Below are positions 1 through 9,469 of a DNA stretch of 60,568 bases, piece after piece. The stretch comes from Acidobacteriota bacterium (GTDB lineage Bacteria > Acidobacteriota > Thermoanaerobaculia > Multivoradales > Multivoraceae). Both the position numbers and the translations under genes were made by a program. The first letter of the stretch is position 1. The number at the start of each line of letters is the position of its first letter. Under the pieces are notes generated by a model. The model saw only the letters and a list, made by a program, of their open reading frames with translations. It was not told the DNA's origin and made no database searches. Where the stretch lies: the NCBI GenBank assembly GCA_026707325.1, contig JAPOXA010000178.1:1-60568 (forward strand), given 5' to 3'.

Positions 1-51
1 TTCGTCGTCTTCGTGCTCATCGTCGATGCACTGCGATAGTGTGAACAGGCC

Positions 52-1422
52 CTAGCTCGCGACCTCGCTCTCGCTGCCCGGAAACAGGAGACGGGCCATC
101 CGGGTCTGGGAGCGGTGGACGAAGAGGATGACCTGGTCGTCGGGGCGGAGCATGTTGCTGCGCTCGGGCATGAACACGCGGTCGCCGCGCACGACCGCGC
201 CGACGATCAGGCCGCGCGGGGCCTGCAAGTCGGCCAGCGTGGCGCCGGCCGCCGGACTCGCTTCGTGGATCACCCGCTGGACGACCTGCACGGCGCCGTC
301 CGCGAGAGTGACGAGGTTCGCCTTGTAGCCATTGGCGACGAAGTTGCGAACGTGGTCGATCGCCAGCGAGTGGGGCGAAACGAGCTCCACCTCGCCGACC
401 CGCTTCCAGAGCCGGCTGGTCGTGTGGTGAATCAGCGCCACCACCCGGCCCACGCCCAGTTCCTGCGCGATGAGGCCGGCGACGACGTTGCTGTCGTCGT
501 GGCTGGTGGCGGCGATCAGCACCTCGGCCCGGCCGAGACCCTCGCTCTCCATCGTCGCGGCATCGATCGGGTCGCCGTGCAGCACTTCGACATCGGGGAA
601 GGACTGCGCGAAGAACTCGGCCCGGCGTCGATCGCGCTCGATCCAGCGCAGGCGCTTCACTTCGTTCCGCAACGCCTTGACCACCGCCACCGCCGCCGGG
701 CTGCCGCCCGCGATCGCCACGGTGCGGGGATACTCGATCCGCGACGCGAAGAGCTCTTCCACTTCGTGCGTCGACTGGGTGCGGCACAGGACCATGGCCA
801 GGTCGCCGGACGCCGCCTGAAGGTCCGGCCCCGGAATCGACAGCTCGTGCTCTCCATCGAAGTAGCCGACGATGCGCGCGTCCTCGGGCAGCGGCAGTTC
901 GCTGAGCGGGAGACGGGCGACCGTGCTGCCGCCCTGGACCTGGATCGTGCGCAACTCGAAACGGCCCCGGGCCAGGTAGTCGACCTCGTGCGTGTGGTGG
1001 CCGAGCACGATGTTGAGGATCGCGTTCGTCGCCAGGCTCTGCGGCGAAAGGAGGAGGTCGGCCCCGAACAGCCGCTCGTAGGAGCGGCGGTAGACGGTCA
1101 GGTCCTCGGACGTGTCGATCCGCACGACGCAACGCTTGGCGCCGAGGTTGCGGGCGATGACCGAGGCCACCAGGTTCGCCTCCTCCGAGGAGGACGCGGC
1201 GATGAAGAGCTCCGCCTGATCGACGTTCGCCCGCTCCAGTACGGCCTGGTGGGCGCCGTTGCCGACCACGAACGCCGCGTCGAGTTCCTCCTCGATCCGC
1301 TCGCTCATGCCCGGGTCGAGGTCGATCAGGGTGAGGCTCCGCCCTTCCCGACCGAAGGCCTCGGCGATGTGGAAACCCATGTCGCCGATCCCCATCACGC
1401 AGAAGTGGCCGTTCGCACTCAC
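52..1422 (-). CDS. trkA: TrkA-like potassium uptake regulatory protein (two RCK domains)
   Basis: Cytoplasmic NAD(H)-binding regulator of a Trk/Ktr potassium channel. A Rossmann glycine motif (GIGDMG, residues 11-16) is followed by an acidic strand end (LIDLD). A first TrkA-C-like domain lies near 150-220, and a second Rossmann-like half begins near 234 (VAIAGGSPAA) with its own C-terminal domain, so this is the tandem-RCK TrkA layout at a typical length (456 aa). I placed the start at GTG 1422, just before the first beta strand. An in-frame TTG at 1443 would add 7 residues. No membrane partner (TrkH/TrkG) is in the window. The gene diverges from the DUF1801 gene across about 120 bp holding a perfect inverted repeat (1464-1482). 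The second nucleotide site looks degenerate. Confidence 0.85.
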   Translation of the reverse strand: MSANGHFCVMGIGDMGFHIAEAFGREGRSLTLIDLDPGMSERIEEELDAAFVVGNGAHQAVLERANVDQAELFIAASSSEEANLVASVIARNLGAKRCVVRIDTSEDLTVYRRSYERLFGADLLLSPQSLATNAILNIVLGHHTHEVDYLARGRFELRTIQVQGGSTVARLPLSELPLPEDARIVGYFDGEHELSIPGPDLQAASGDLAMVLCRTQSTHEVEELFASRIEYPRTVAIAGGSPAAVAVVKALRNEVKRLRWIERDRRRAEFFAQSFPDVEVLHGDPIDAATMESEGLGRAEVLIAATSHDDSNVVAGLIAQELGVGRVVALIHHTTSRLWKRVGEVELVSPHSLAIDHVRNFVANGYKANLVTLADGAVQVVQRVIHEASPAAGATLADLQAPRGLIVGAVVRGDRVFMPERSNMLRPDDQVILFVHRSQTRMARLLFPGSESEVAS

Positions 1423-1463
1423 CGCCCGTCGAGCATAAGCCAAAGCCCCCCCGCGGCCGCGTC

Positions 1464-1482
1464 CAACCGTCTGCTACGGTTG
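1464..1482. promoter_or_regulatory. Perfect inverted repeat between trkA and the DUF1801 gene
   Basis: Arms caaccgt and acggttg (7 bp each) are separated by ctgct. It lies between two divergent genes, so it could be an operator or a small DNA hairpin. No regulator can be named. Confidence 0.3.
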
Positions 1483-1543
1483 CCGCTTCCACCCGCGAGA
1501 GGGCCGCCCGCGACAGGGCCGTCCGCGGCGCCGGGCCGACACA

Positions 1544-1963
1544 ATGGCCGAACTGAAGACGAAGAAGAACGACGCGAGCGTCGAGGGATTCCTGGCCGCC
1601 GTCGAGAACGAGCGGCGCCGAGAGGACAGCTTCCTCGTCCTCGAGATGATGAAGCGGATATCCGGCGAGGAACCGAAGATGTGGGGCTCCTCCATCGTCG
1701 GATTCGGCAGCTATCACTACCGGTACGCCAGCGGTCGCGAGGGCGACTGGCCGCGCATCGGCTTCTCGCCGCGAAAACAGAGCCTGACGATCTACGTCAT
1801 GCCGGGGTTCTCCAGCTACGACGACCTGCTGTCGCGGCTCGGCAAGCACCGGACGGGCAAGTCCTGCCTCTACGTCAACAAGCTCGCCGATGTCGACACG
1901 GACGTGCTGGAGGAGCTCATTCGCGGTTCTCTCGACACGATGCGCGAGGTGTACCCGGAGTGA
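1544..1963 (+). CDS. DUF1801 domain protein
   Basis: A 139-residue protein of the DUF1801 (YdhG-like) family. Supporting landmarks are the conserved stretch around GFGSYHYRYASG (near 55-66), the FSPRKQSLTIYVMPGF segment (near 76-91) and GKSCLYVNKLADVD (near 106-119). The family is small and cytoplasmic and has no established biochemical role. The start is an ATG after a purine-poor leader. The stop lies 26 bp before the crotonase gene on the same strand, so the two may be co-transcribed. Full length for the family, no oddities. Confidence 0.85.
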   Translation: MAELKTKKNDASVEGFLAAVENERRREDSFLVLEMMKRISGEEPKMWGSSIVGFGSYHYRYASGREGDWPRIGFSPRKQSLTIYVMPGFSSYDDLLSRLGKHRTGKSCLYVNKLADVDTDVLEELIRGSLDTMREVYPE

Positions 1964-1988
1964 AGTACACGGAGTAGCGAAAAGACGA

Positions 1989-2786
1989 ATGAACTACGAA
2001 CGGATCCTGCTCGAACGGGACGGCAATCTCGCCACGATCACGCTGAACCACCCGGAAGTGCTGAACGCCACCGACGCCCGGATGATCGCCGAACTCGGCG
2101 ACGCCGTGCTGCGCATTCGCGACCCGGAGAGCGGGGTGCGCGCCCTTCTGCTCACCGGCGCGGGCCGCGCCTTCTGTTCCGGCGCCAACCTTTCCGGCAG
2201 GGGCGACCAGGAGGAGGGGGCGGTGAACCCGACCGCCCGCGAGAACCTGCGCAACAACTACCATCCGCTGCTGCTCTCCCTCCGCGATCTGGACATGCCC
2301 ATCGTCACCGCGATCCACGGCGCGGCGGCAGGCGTCGGCATGAGCTTCGCCCTGATCGGCGACATGGTCTGCGCCTCGAAGCAGGCGTTCTTCCTCCAGG
2401 CCTTCGCGCGCATCGGTCTGGTCCCGGACGGCGGCGCCACCTTCATGCTGCCCCGCCTGATCGGCTGGGGCCGCGCGGTCGAGCTCTCCATGCTCGCCGA
2501 ACGTCTGCCTGCCGACAAGGCGTTCGAGTGGGGCCTGATCAACCGCCTCTACGATGACCGGGACTCCCTGATGGAGGGCGCCACGGAACTGGCCCACCGT
2601 CTGGCCAACGGTCCGCGCTCCCTGGCGATGATCCGCAAGGCGTACTGGGCGACCTGGCAGAACGTCTACGAGCAGCAACTCGACCTGGAGGCCAGACTGC
2701 AGGCGGAGGCCGGCGCCACCGAGGACTCCCGCGAAGGCGTAATGGCCTTCCTCGAGAAGCGGCCCGCCGAGTTCAAGGGACGCTGA
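1989..2786 (+). CDS. Enoyl-CoA hydratase/isomerase (crotonase) family protein
   Basis: Acts on a CoA thioester in fatty-acid or aromatic-acid degradation. The crotonase fold shows the oxyanion-hole motif CSGA (63-66) and the second backbone loop GAAAGVGMSFALIGD (111-125). The acid at the position of the second catalytic glutamate is Asp147 (VPDGG), as in PaaG-type isomerases, rather than Glu. A 1,2-epoxyacyl-CoA isomerase or generic isomerase role is therefore as likely as hydration. I chose ATG 1989, giving 265 residues; an upstream in-frame ATG at 1890 lies inside the preceding gene. Only 5 bp separate it from the PQQ dehydrogenase gene downstream. Confidence 0.88.
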   Translation: MNYERILLERDGNLATITLNHPEVLNATDARMIAELGDAVLRIRDPESGVRALLLTGAGRAFCSGANLSGRGDQEEGAVNPTARENLRNNYHPLLLSLRDLDMPIVTAIHGAAAGVGMSFALIGDMVCASKQAFFLQAFARIGLVPDGGATFMLPRLIGWGRAVELSMLAERLPADKAFEWGLINRLYDDRDSLMEGATELAHRLANGPRSLAMIRKAYWATWQNVYEQQLDLEARLQAEAGATEDSREGVMAFLEKRPAEFKGR

Positions 2787-2791
2787 TCCCG

Positions 2792-4753
2792 GTGCTCGCT
2801 CGTTCACTTCTCGTTGCCTCGCTCACGTTCTCCACTGCGGCGCTGGCGGCGCAGGAGACGATCGAGTGGCGCCACTACGCCGCCGACCGCGCCAGCACGA
2901 AGTACTCGCCGGCGGCTCAGGTCGACGCCTCGAACGTCTCCGAACTCGAGGTCGCCTGGCGCTGGGTCACGCCCGACAGCCGGGTCGAGGCGCAGACCCT
3001 GGCCGGCGACCTCAAGGGCACGCCGCTCATGGTGGACGACACGCTGTACGCCGTGTCGGCCATGAACCTGGTGAGCGCCGTCGACGCCACGACCGGCGAG
3101 GAGCTCTGGACCTACGATCCGAGGGCCTACGAGCGTGGCATTCCGACCCACGGAGGTTTCACCCAGCGCGGCATCGAGTACTGGGAGCACCGCGGCATGG
3201 AGCGGATCGTGCTCGTCACGGGCACCCACCAACTCGTGTCTCTCGATGCGAAGACTGGCAAGCCCGACCTGGAGTTCGGCGAAGCCGGGATGGTCGACAT
3301 GCGCGGCGACATCGGCCGGCCGGACCAGATGCGCCACACGGGCGCCAACTCCCCCGGCATCGTCTGCGGCGACACCGTTCTGATGGGCATGACGATCATG
3401 GACTTCTCCCTGACCCAGGAGATGCCGGCCGGTCACATCCGCGGCTATGACATCCGCACCGGCCGGAAGAAGTGGACCTTCCACATCGTGCCCCAGGGCG
3501 ACGAGCCCGGCGCCGAGACCTGGCACGACGAGTCCTGGCGCTACTCGGGCAACACGAACGTGTGGTCGTGGATGAGCTGCGACGACGAGACGGGCTGGGT
3601 CTACTTCGGCACCGGCACGCCGACCAGCGACTACTACGGCGGCCACCGCCATGGCGACAACCTCTACGCCGAGAGCCTCGTCGCCATCGACACGGCGACG
3701 GGCGAGAAGAAGTGGCATTTCCAGGCGGTGCGTCACGGCCTGTGGGACTACGACTTCCCGTGCGCGCCGATCCTGCTCGACATCGAGGTCGACGGAAAGC
3801 GGATCGAGGCGGTGGCCCAGGTCAGCAAACAGGCCTTCACCTACGTCTTCGACCGGAAGACCGGCGAGCCGGTCTGGCCGATCGAGGAGCGCAAGGTCCC
3901 CGAGAGCCTGGTCCCCGGGGAGTGGACCGCGAGCACGCAGCCCTTCCCGACGAAGCCGCCGCCCTTCGACCGCCAGGGCCTGCGCGAGAGCGACCTGATC
4001 GACTTCACGCCGGAGCTCGAGGCGAGGGCGATCGAGATCTACCGGGAAACGCTGCTCGGCGGCCCGATGTTCACACCGCCGACCCTGGCCGGCGAGGGCC
4101 GGAGGGTGATGGCGCAGTTGCCGGGCCAGGCCGGCGGCGCGAACTGGGGCGGCGCCGCAGTCGATCCGAACAGCGGCGTCCTGTTCGTGCCGTCGCAGAC
4201 CCGGGTCGGCACGATGTCGCTCGTCCCGCCGACCGCCCGTCAGCCGTCCGACCGCGACTACCTGCCGGCGTTCACGTTCCCGGGCGGCCCGGAAGGCCTG
4301 CCGCTCGTCAAGCCGCCGTGGAGCCGGCTGACCGCCATCGACCTGAACCGGGGCGAGATCCTCTGGCAGACGCCGGTCGGCGACGGCCCCCGCGACCATC
4401 CGGCGATCGCGGACCTCGACCTGGGGCCGCTCGGCGCCTGGCCGCTCGCCGGCCTCACCCCGGGCTGGCCGATGGCGACCGCCACCCTCGTGTTCGTCGT
4501 CACGAGCGAGCGCCGGCCCGACACGTACCAGGAAGGCGCCGCAGGGCTGGCCGGCCGCCGCGGGCCGTCGACCGGTTTCCTCTACGCCTTCGACAAGGAG
4601 ACCGGCGAAGAGGTCTGGCGCACCGAACTGCCCGACACCCCGGGCGGCGGCCCGATGACCTATGTCGTCAACCGCCGCCAGTTCATCGTCGTGCCCGTCG
4701 GCGGCCGCGGCCAGGAGCACTCCCTGGTCGCCTATGCACTGCCGTCCGGCTAG
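2792..4753 (+). CDS. PQQ-dependent quinoprotein dehydrogenase (secreted)
   Basis: Periplasmic pyrroloquinoline-quinone dehydrogenase of the glucose/alcohol type, 653 aa. A Sec signal peptide occupies residues 1-19 (cleavage after ALAA). The rest reads as an eight-bladed propeller with repeated blade motifs of the type D-x-x-T-G-E-x-x-W (for example TTGEELW, ATGEKKWHF, KTGEPVW, ETGEEVW). There is no CxxCH, so it is not a quinohemoprotein and needs an external electron acceptor. The start is GTG 2792, 5 bp after the crotonase stop. The substrate cannot be read from sequence. The last 4 bp overlap the convergent nitroreductase gene. Confidence 0.85.
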   Translation: MLARSLLVASLTFSTAALAAQETIEWRHYAADRASTKYSPAAQVDASNVSELEVAWRWVTPDSRVEAQTLAGDLKGTPLMVDDTLYAVSAMNLVSAVDATTGEELWTYDPRAYERGIPTHGGFTQRGIEYWEHRGMERIVLVTGTHQLVSLDAKTGKPDLEFGEAGMVDMRGDIGRPDQMRHTGANSPGIVCGDTVLMGMTIMDFSLTQEMPAGHIRGYDIRTGRKKWTFHIVPQGDEPGAETWHDESWRYSGNTNVWSWMSCDDETGWVYFGTGTPTSDYYGGHRHGDNLYAESLVAIDTATGEKKWHFQAVRHGLWDYDFPCAPILLDIEVDGKRIEAVAQVSKQAFTYVFDRKTGEPVWPIEERKVPESLVPGEWTASTQPFPTKPPPFDRQGLRESDLIDFTPELEARAIEIYRETLLGGPMFTPPTLAGEGRRVMAQLPGQAGGANWGGAAVDPNSGVLFVPSQTRVGTMSLVPPTARQPSDRDYLPAFTFPGGPEGLPLVKPPWSRLTAIDLNRGEILWQTPVGDGPRDHPAIADLDLGPLGAWPLAGLTPGWPMATATLVFVVTSERRPDTYQEGAAGLAGRRGPSTGFLYAFDKETGEEVWRTELPDTPGGGPMTYVVNRRQFIVVPVGGRGQEHSLVAYALPSG

Positions 4754-5433
4754 GAGCGCCGCTTCGACAGACGCGCGCCGGGTGGATCGCTGATCCACTC
4801 CGCCCCCTGTTCCCAACCGTCATCGAAGACCGTGTCCCGGATCGGCCGCCGCCGTAGCGGACCGTGGCGTCCCAGGGGCTTGCCGATCGTGATCGTGAGC
4901 GACAGCTCGACGTTGGCCGGAATCTCCAGGATCTCCCGCAGTTCGGCCGCCACGGCGTTGTGCCAGCCGCTGTAGCAGGCGCCGTAACCCAGCGCCCTCG
5001 CCATCAGGAACAGGTTCTGGCACGCCGGAAAGACGGAAGCGCCCTCCGAGTGCGTCAGCTCCCGGTAGCGGACGTAGCAGGCGATGATGACGGCAGGGAT
5101 CCGCTCGAAGTGGTCGACGTAGTGTTGGATCGCCCGGTTGACCCTCGACTTCGGCGAGTCCGGATCGGCGGCCGACCCCCGGTTCCAGCCCTCCTCCTCC
5201 GTTTTGCGCGCCCAGCCGCGGCGGAAGGACTCGCCCAGCAACCGGCGTGCGCGCCGCGCCCGGGGACCGTCCCGCAGGACGATGAACCGGAAAGGCTGGC
5301 GGTTCGTACCGGACGGTGCCCGGCTCGCCGCGTAGAGGATCTTCGCCAGATCCGCGTCCGGGACCGGCTCGGGGCTGTAGCGCCGCACGGAGCGCGCGGT
5401 GGAGAGCAGTTCGGAGAAGTCGTCGGCGTTCAT
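4750..5433 (-). CDS. Nitroreductase family FMN oxidoreductase
   Basis: FMN- and NAD(P)H-dependent reductase, cytoplasmic, 227 aa. The N-terminal FMN/phosphate-binding motif RSVRRYSPEPVPD (14-26) and the APSGTNRQPFRF segment (39-50) are classical, and the mid-protein GYGACYSGWH (near 154-163) forms the usual active-site strand. It probably acts as a homodimer on quinones, enones or nitro compounds; the physiological substrate is unknown. ATG start, divergent from the TPR gene. Its stop overlaps the PQQ dehydrogenase stop by 4 bp. Confidence 0.88.
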   Translation of the reverse strand: MNADDFSELLSTARSVRRYSPEPVPDADLAKILYAASRAPSGTNRQPFRFIVLRDGPRARRARRLLGESFRRGWARKTEEEGWNRGSAADPDSPKSRVNRAIQHYVDHFERIPAVIIACYVRYRELTHSEGASVFPACQNLFLMARALGYGACYSGWHNAVAAELREILEIPANVELSLTITIGKPLGRHGPLRRRPIRDTVFDDGWEQGAEWISDPPGARLSKRRS

Positions 5434-5554
5434 GGAGCGTACGATCCCCCACCCGCGAAGCCCGCGTCAAGGGATAGGATCGGCCGATCCTCCCACTCCT
5501 GCCCGTTGCGACGCGCCACGCGCACGTGCGGCGCCGACCCAGAGGAGCCCGACG

Positions 5555-6883
5555 ATGCAGAAACTCAGCCGTAGCGTTCTCCTCCTGGCCCTGCTTCTGG
5601 CCGCCTCCGCGGCGTCGGCCCAGCGCAGCCAGGTGGACCTGCAGGTGCACGACATGAACGGTGCCGAAATCGGACCGGTCAACGTCACCGTGTTCTCGCC
5701 CCAGGGCGAGGTCGTCGTACAGGACGCCACGCGCAAGAACGGCCGTCTGCGGATGCGCCTGACGGTGCTCGAGGAGCCGTACAGGCTGCTCTTGCAGAAG
5801 GACGGGCACCCTGAGCGGGAGCTCGAGATACAACTCGCTGAAGGCCGGGACAGGACGTTCACGGTTCAGCTCTGGGACGAAGAGACAGCCCGCAAGCAGC
5901 AGGCGATCGATGCCTTCAACGAGGGCATCGGCAAGCTCCAGGCGGGCGACGCCGCAGGGGCCCTGCCCCTGTTCGAGCAGGCGGTCGACATCGACCCGAC
6001 CATTGCCGCCGCCCATCGGACGATCGCGGCCATCCTGCACAACCTGGGAAGACTCGACGACGCGCTCGAACCCGCGCGCAGGTATGTCGAGATGGAAGCA
6101 ATGCCGCCCGACTTCGCCTCCATGTTCTTCGACATCTTCGCAGCTGCCGGCGATTCTCGCGCCGAGGAGGCGAAGCAGCTCGCGATCGAGGCCGGGATGG
6201 GTGCCGAACTCGCCCCCGGCGTCTTCTCGCAGGGCGTTCAGGCGGTTCGGGCCGGCGACGACGAGCGCGCCATCGAGCTCTTCCGCGAAGCGGCATCGCT
6301 CAATCCGAGGCTCCATCAGGCCTACCGGAACATCGGCACGATCTACTTCAACGACGGACAGTACGAGGAAGCGCTGGTGGAACTCGACCGCACCCTGGAG
6401 ATCGACCCGCGCAACCAGGAAGCGCACCGCATGAAGTACTTCTCGTTCGCCTCGCTCGGCCGTCTCGACGACTCCATCGCGGCGGGCAAGGCGTGGATCG
6501 AGGTCAACCCCACCGCCGGCAGGCAGGTGCAGTTCCAGGCCCAGCAGCTCTTCGACCAGGAGGCCTTCGGCAACGCGAAGCTCTACGACCAGTCGCTCAT
6601 CGCCTGGGACGACAACCATCCGCGCGCCCACTTCCGGCTCGGCGTGATCTACCGTCGCAGCGCGGATTCCGGCCCGGCCAGGGAACACCTGACGAGGTAC
6701 CTGGAGTCGGCGCCGGACGACGAGGACGCGGAGGACCTCGCCAGGGCCCACTACGAACTCGGGATTCTCGCTGTGAACGCCAGCGACACGGGCGCCGCCC
6801 GCGAGCACCTGAGCAAGTCGCTGGAGCTGGATCCGGAGGGCGAGTTCGCCGACGTGGCCCAGGCCGCCCTCGATCAGTTGTAG
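5555..6883 (+). CDS. Secreted tetratricopeptide-repeat protein with carboxypeptidase-regulatory-like N-domain
   Basis: 442-residue exported protein. The Sec signal peptide is residues 1-24 (ending SAASAQ). Residues about 25-105 look like a carboxypeptidase-regulatory-like beta-sandwich (VDLQVHDMNGAEIGPVNVTV). From about 110 to the end there are tandem TPR units, for example around FNEGIGKLQAGDAAGALPLF, AYRNIGTIYFNDGQYEEALV and ARAHYELGILAVNASD. The start is ATG 5555, preceded by AGGAG at a good distance; an in-frame ATG at 5399 would put the signal peptide inside the protein. It is probably a protein-protein scaffold in the periplasm; no enzyme motif is visible. Confidence 0.85.
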   Translation: MQKLSRSVLLLALLLAASAASAQRSQVDLQVHDMNGAEIGPVNVTVFSPQGEVVVQDATRKNGRLRMRLTVLEEPYRLLLQKDGHPERELEIQLAEGRDRTFTVQLWDEETARKQQAIDAFNEGIGKLQAGDAAGALPLFEQAVDIDPTIAAAHRTIAAILHNLGRLDDALEPARRYVEMEAMPPDFASMFFDIFAAAGDSRAEEAKQLAIEAGMGAELAPGVFSQGVQAVRAGDDERAIELFREAASLNPRLHQAYRNIGTIYFNDGQYEEALVELDRTLEIDPRNQEAHRMKYFSFASLGRLDDSIAAGKAWIEVNPTAGRQVQFQAQQLFDQEAFGNAKLYDQSLIAWDDNHPRAHFRLGVIYRRSADSGPAREHLTRYLESAPDDEDAEDLARAHYELGILAVNASDTGAAREHLSKSLELDPEGEFADVAQAALDQL

Positions 6884-6900
6884 GCCGCGCGGCCGGGCGC

Positions 6901-7659
6901 CTACGCCCGCGCGCTGCCCGAGAACACCCGGAACAGCTTCTTCAGCGGGTCGTAGAACTCCGACACGACCCGTTCCTTGAGCGGGATGATCGCGTTGTCG
7001 GTGATCGTGATGTGCTCGGGGCACACCTTCGTGCAGCACTTCGTGATGTTGCAGTAGCCGATCCCCTCGTCGCGCTTGAGCGACGCCAGGCGATCGGCCG
7101 TGTCCAGGGGATGCATCTCGAGCGCCGCGTTGTAGACGAAGAAGCGTGGGCCGACGAACTCGTCGTGCAGGTGGTGGTCCCGCAGCACGTGGCAGACGTC
7201 CTGGCACAGGAAGCACTCGATGCACTTGCGGAACTCCTGGACCCGCTCGACGTCCTCCTGGGCGATGCGCCAGGTGCCGTCCTCGGCATCGGGCGGCCGC
7301 GGCTCGAAGGGCGCGATCTTCTTCTTCACCTCGTAGTTCCAGGACACGTCGCAGACGAGGTCTCGGATCACCGGGAACGCGCGCATCGGTTCGACGGTGA
7401 CCGGACGGTCCGTCGGCAGGTCGCTCATCCGCGTCATGCACATGAGCCGCGGATTGCCGTTCACTTCCGCGGAACAGGACCCGCACTTGCCGGCCTTGCA
7501 GTTCCAGCGCACGGCGAGGTCGTTCGCCGACTCCGCCTGGATCTGGTGGACCGCGTCGAGGACGACCATCCCCTCCGTGACGTCCGTCGTGTAGTCCCGG
7601 TAGCCGCCCTCGCCTTCGGCGCCGTCCTGACGCCAGATTCTGAAGCGTGTCGCGGCCAT
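6901..7659 (-). CDS. sdhB: Succinate dehydrogenase iron-sulfur subunit
   Basis: Electron-transfer subunit linking the flavoprotein to the membrane anchor, on the cytoplasmic face. An N-terminal plant-type ferredoxin domain holds the [2Fe-2S] ligands (CKAGKCGSCSAE, near 54-65, with a later Cys in PRLMC). The C-terminal domain holds the two cubane-type motifs CIECFLCQDVCH (near 141-152) and CNITKCCTKVCPEH (near 194-207). Length (252 aa) is normal. It is the last gene of sdhC-sdhA-sdhB; one base separates it from the sdhA stop. Order and sizes resemble mycobacterial Sdh1 rather than the E. coli four-gene operon. Confidence 0.93.
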   Translation of the reverse strand: MAATRFRIWRQDGAEGEGGYRDYTTDVTEGMVVLDAVHQIQAESANDLAVRWNCKAGKCGSCSAEVNGNPRLMCMTRMSDLPTDRPVTVEPMRAFPVIRDLVCDVSWNYEVKKKIAPFEPRPPDAEDGTWRIAQEDVERVQEFRKCIECFLCQDVCHVLRDHHLHDEFVGPRFFVYNAALEMHPLDTADRLASLKRDEGIGYCNITKCCTKVCPEHITITDNAIIPLKERVVSEFYDPLKKLFRVFSGSARA

Positions 7660-7660
7660 C

Positions 7661-9469
7661 TCAGCCCATCTCCTCGACCAGCCTGGTCAGTTCGTCGCTC
7701 ATCGGCTCCACCGGAATCTCCTCGACCACCATCTCGCCGTCCGCTCCCCTGGCGGCCCGGATGATCACCTTGCCGAAGTGCTCGTCCTTCCGCGGATAGT
7801 CGTCCCGGAACTGGGCGCCGCGGCTCTCCCGCCGCAGCAGGCCGGCACGAGCAACCGCCTCGGACGCGACGAGCAGGGGGTGCAGGTCGAGCGCGGTGTG
7901 CCAGCCCGGGTTGTACTCGCGGTTGCCGGGCGCGGACACCGCTCTCGCCCGCTCGGACAGCCGGCCGATCTCCTCGATCGCCTCCTCCAGCTCGGACTCG
8001 ATGCGGACGATGCCGACCTTCTCCTGCATCAGGTCCTGGAGCTCGTGCTGAATCTGGTAAGGACCTTCGCCGTCCTCGCGTTCGAGCGGCTCGAGGGCCT
8101 CCCCGACCGCCGCCTCGACCTGAGCCTCGTCAAGCGAGACGTCGCCCTCTTCGCGGGCGAAGGCCGCCGCGTACTCGCCGGCCCGCTTGCCGAACACGAG
8201 CAGGTCGGACAGCGAGTTACCGCCCAGCCGGTTCGCGCCGTGCAGTCCGGCCGCGCACTCACCGGCGGCGTACAGGCCCGGCACGGTCGACATCTGGCTC
8301 TCGGCGTCCACCCGCACGCCGCCCATCACGTAGTGCGTCGTCGGTCCGACCTCCATCCTCTCCTTCGTGATGTCGAGGCCGGCCAGCTCCTTGAACTGGT
8401 GGTACATCGACGGCAGCTTCTTCTTGATGTGGTCCTCGGAGTTGCTGATCTTCTCCTTGATCCAGGCGATGTCGAGGTACACGCCGCCGTGAGGCGAGCC
8501 TTTGCCCGACTTGATCTGGTTGACGATGCAGCGGGCGACATGGTCCCGCGTCAGGAGCTCCGGCGGCCGCCGCGCGTCGCGATCGCCGACGACGTAGCGC
8601 CAGCCTTCCTCCGCGCTGTCCGCGGTCTGGTCCTTGTAGAGAGCCGGGATCTCGTCGAACAGGAACCGATCACCGTCCGAGTTCAGGAGGATCCCGCCCT
8701 CGCCGCGCACGCCCTCGGTGACCAGGATCCCGCGCACGCTCGGAGGCCAGACCATGCCCGTTGGGTGGAACTGCACGAACTCCATGTCGATCAGGTCGGC
8801 GCCCGCGTCGTAGGCCAGGGCGTGGCCGTCGCCGGTGTACTCCCAACTGTTGCTGGTGATCCGGAAGGCGCGGCCGATGCCGCCGGTGGCCAGCACGACC
8901 GCCTTCGCCCGGTAGACCCGGAACCGGCCGCGCTCGCGATCGTAGGCGAGGGCGCCCGCGACCCGGCCATCGTCGAGCAGCAGCCGGAACACCGTGTACT
9001 CCATGTGGAAGTCGATGCCCCGGTGGATGCCGTGGTCCTGCAGGGTCCGGATCATCTCCAGACCAGTGCGGTCGCCGACGTGGGCGAGCCGCGGGTAGCG
9101 GTGGCCCCCGAAGTTCCGCTGCAGGATGCGGCCGTCCTTCGTGCGGTCGAACAGGGCGCCCCAGGCCTCCAGCTCCAGCGCCCGCTCCGGGGCCTCCTTC
9201 GCGTGGATCTCCGCCATCTTCGGGTTGCTCAGGTACTGGCCGCCGCGCAGCGTGTCCGTGACGTGGACCTTCCAGTCGTCGCGTTCGTCCACGTTGCCGA
9301 TCGCGGCCGCCATGCCGCCCTCGGCCATCACCGTATGCGCCTTGCCGAGCAGGGACTTGCAGATCACGCCGCAGGAGGCGCCCGCGGCCGAGGCCTCGAT
9401 CGCGGCCCGCAGGCCGGCGCCGCCCGCGCCGACCACCAGCACGTCGTACTCGTAGGGTGTCTGCTCCAT
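7661..9469 (-). CDS. sdhA: Succinate dehydrogenase flavoprotein subunit
   Basis: Oxidises succinate to fumarate with covalent FAD. The dinucleotide motif GAGGAGLRAAIEA (near 14-26), the FAD-histidine region (AHTVMAEGGMAA near 46-57), the substrate loop QFHPTGM (near 238-244), catalytic-loop RGEGG and the C-terminal LHGANRLGGNSLSDLLVFG block are all present. The start is ATG 9469, giving 602 aa; the frame stays open upstream into sdhC but that part is not SdhA-like. ATG overlaps the sdhC stop (ATGA), indicating translational coupling. No residue known to be essential appears lost. Confidence 0.94.
   Translation of the reverse strand: MEQTPYEYDVLVVGAGGAGLRAAIEASAAGASCGVICKSLLGKAHTVMAEGGMAAAIGNVDERDDWKVHVTDTLRGGQYLSNPKMAEIHAKEAPERALELEAWGALFDRTKDGRILQRNFGGHRYPRLAHVGDRTGLEMIRTLQDHGIHRGIDFHMEYTVFRLLLDDGRVAGALAYDRERGRFRVYRAKAVVLATGGIGRAFRITSNSWEYTGDGHALAYDAGADLIDMEFVQFHPTGMVWPPSVRGILVTEGVRGEGGILLNSDGDRFLFDEIPALYKDQTADSAEEGWRYVVGDRDARRPPELLTRDHVARCIVNQIKSGKGSPHGGVYLDIAWIKEKISNSEDHIKKKLPSMYHQFKELAGLDITKERMEVGPTTHYVMGGVRVDAESQMSTVPGLYAAGECAAGLHGANRLGGNSLSDLLVFGKRAGEYAAAFAREEGDVSLDEAQVEAAVGEALEPLEREDGEGPYQIQHELQDLMQEKVGIVRIESELEEAIEEIGRLSERARAVSAPGNREYNPGWHTALDLHPLLVASEAVARAGLLRRESRGAQFRDDYPRKDEHFGKVIIRAARGADGEMVVEEIPVEPMSDELTRLVEEMG

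Noticed and set aside
115..1977. 620-aa open frame on the plus strand opposite trkA
   Set aside because: It is a GC-rich antisense shadow: Arg/His/Asp-rich with no family motif, while the opposite strand encodes a clear two-domain TrkA and the DUF1801 gene uses another frame.
1890..1988. N-terminal extension of the crotonase from ATG 1890
   Set aside because: The extra 33 residues lie within the DUF1801 gene and do not resemble a crotonase N-terminus.
4820..7486. 888-aa minus-strand open frame
   Set aside because: It covers parts of nitroreductase, TPR and sdhB genes in the wrong frame; all three are convincing in their own frames.
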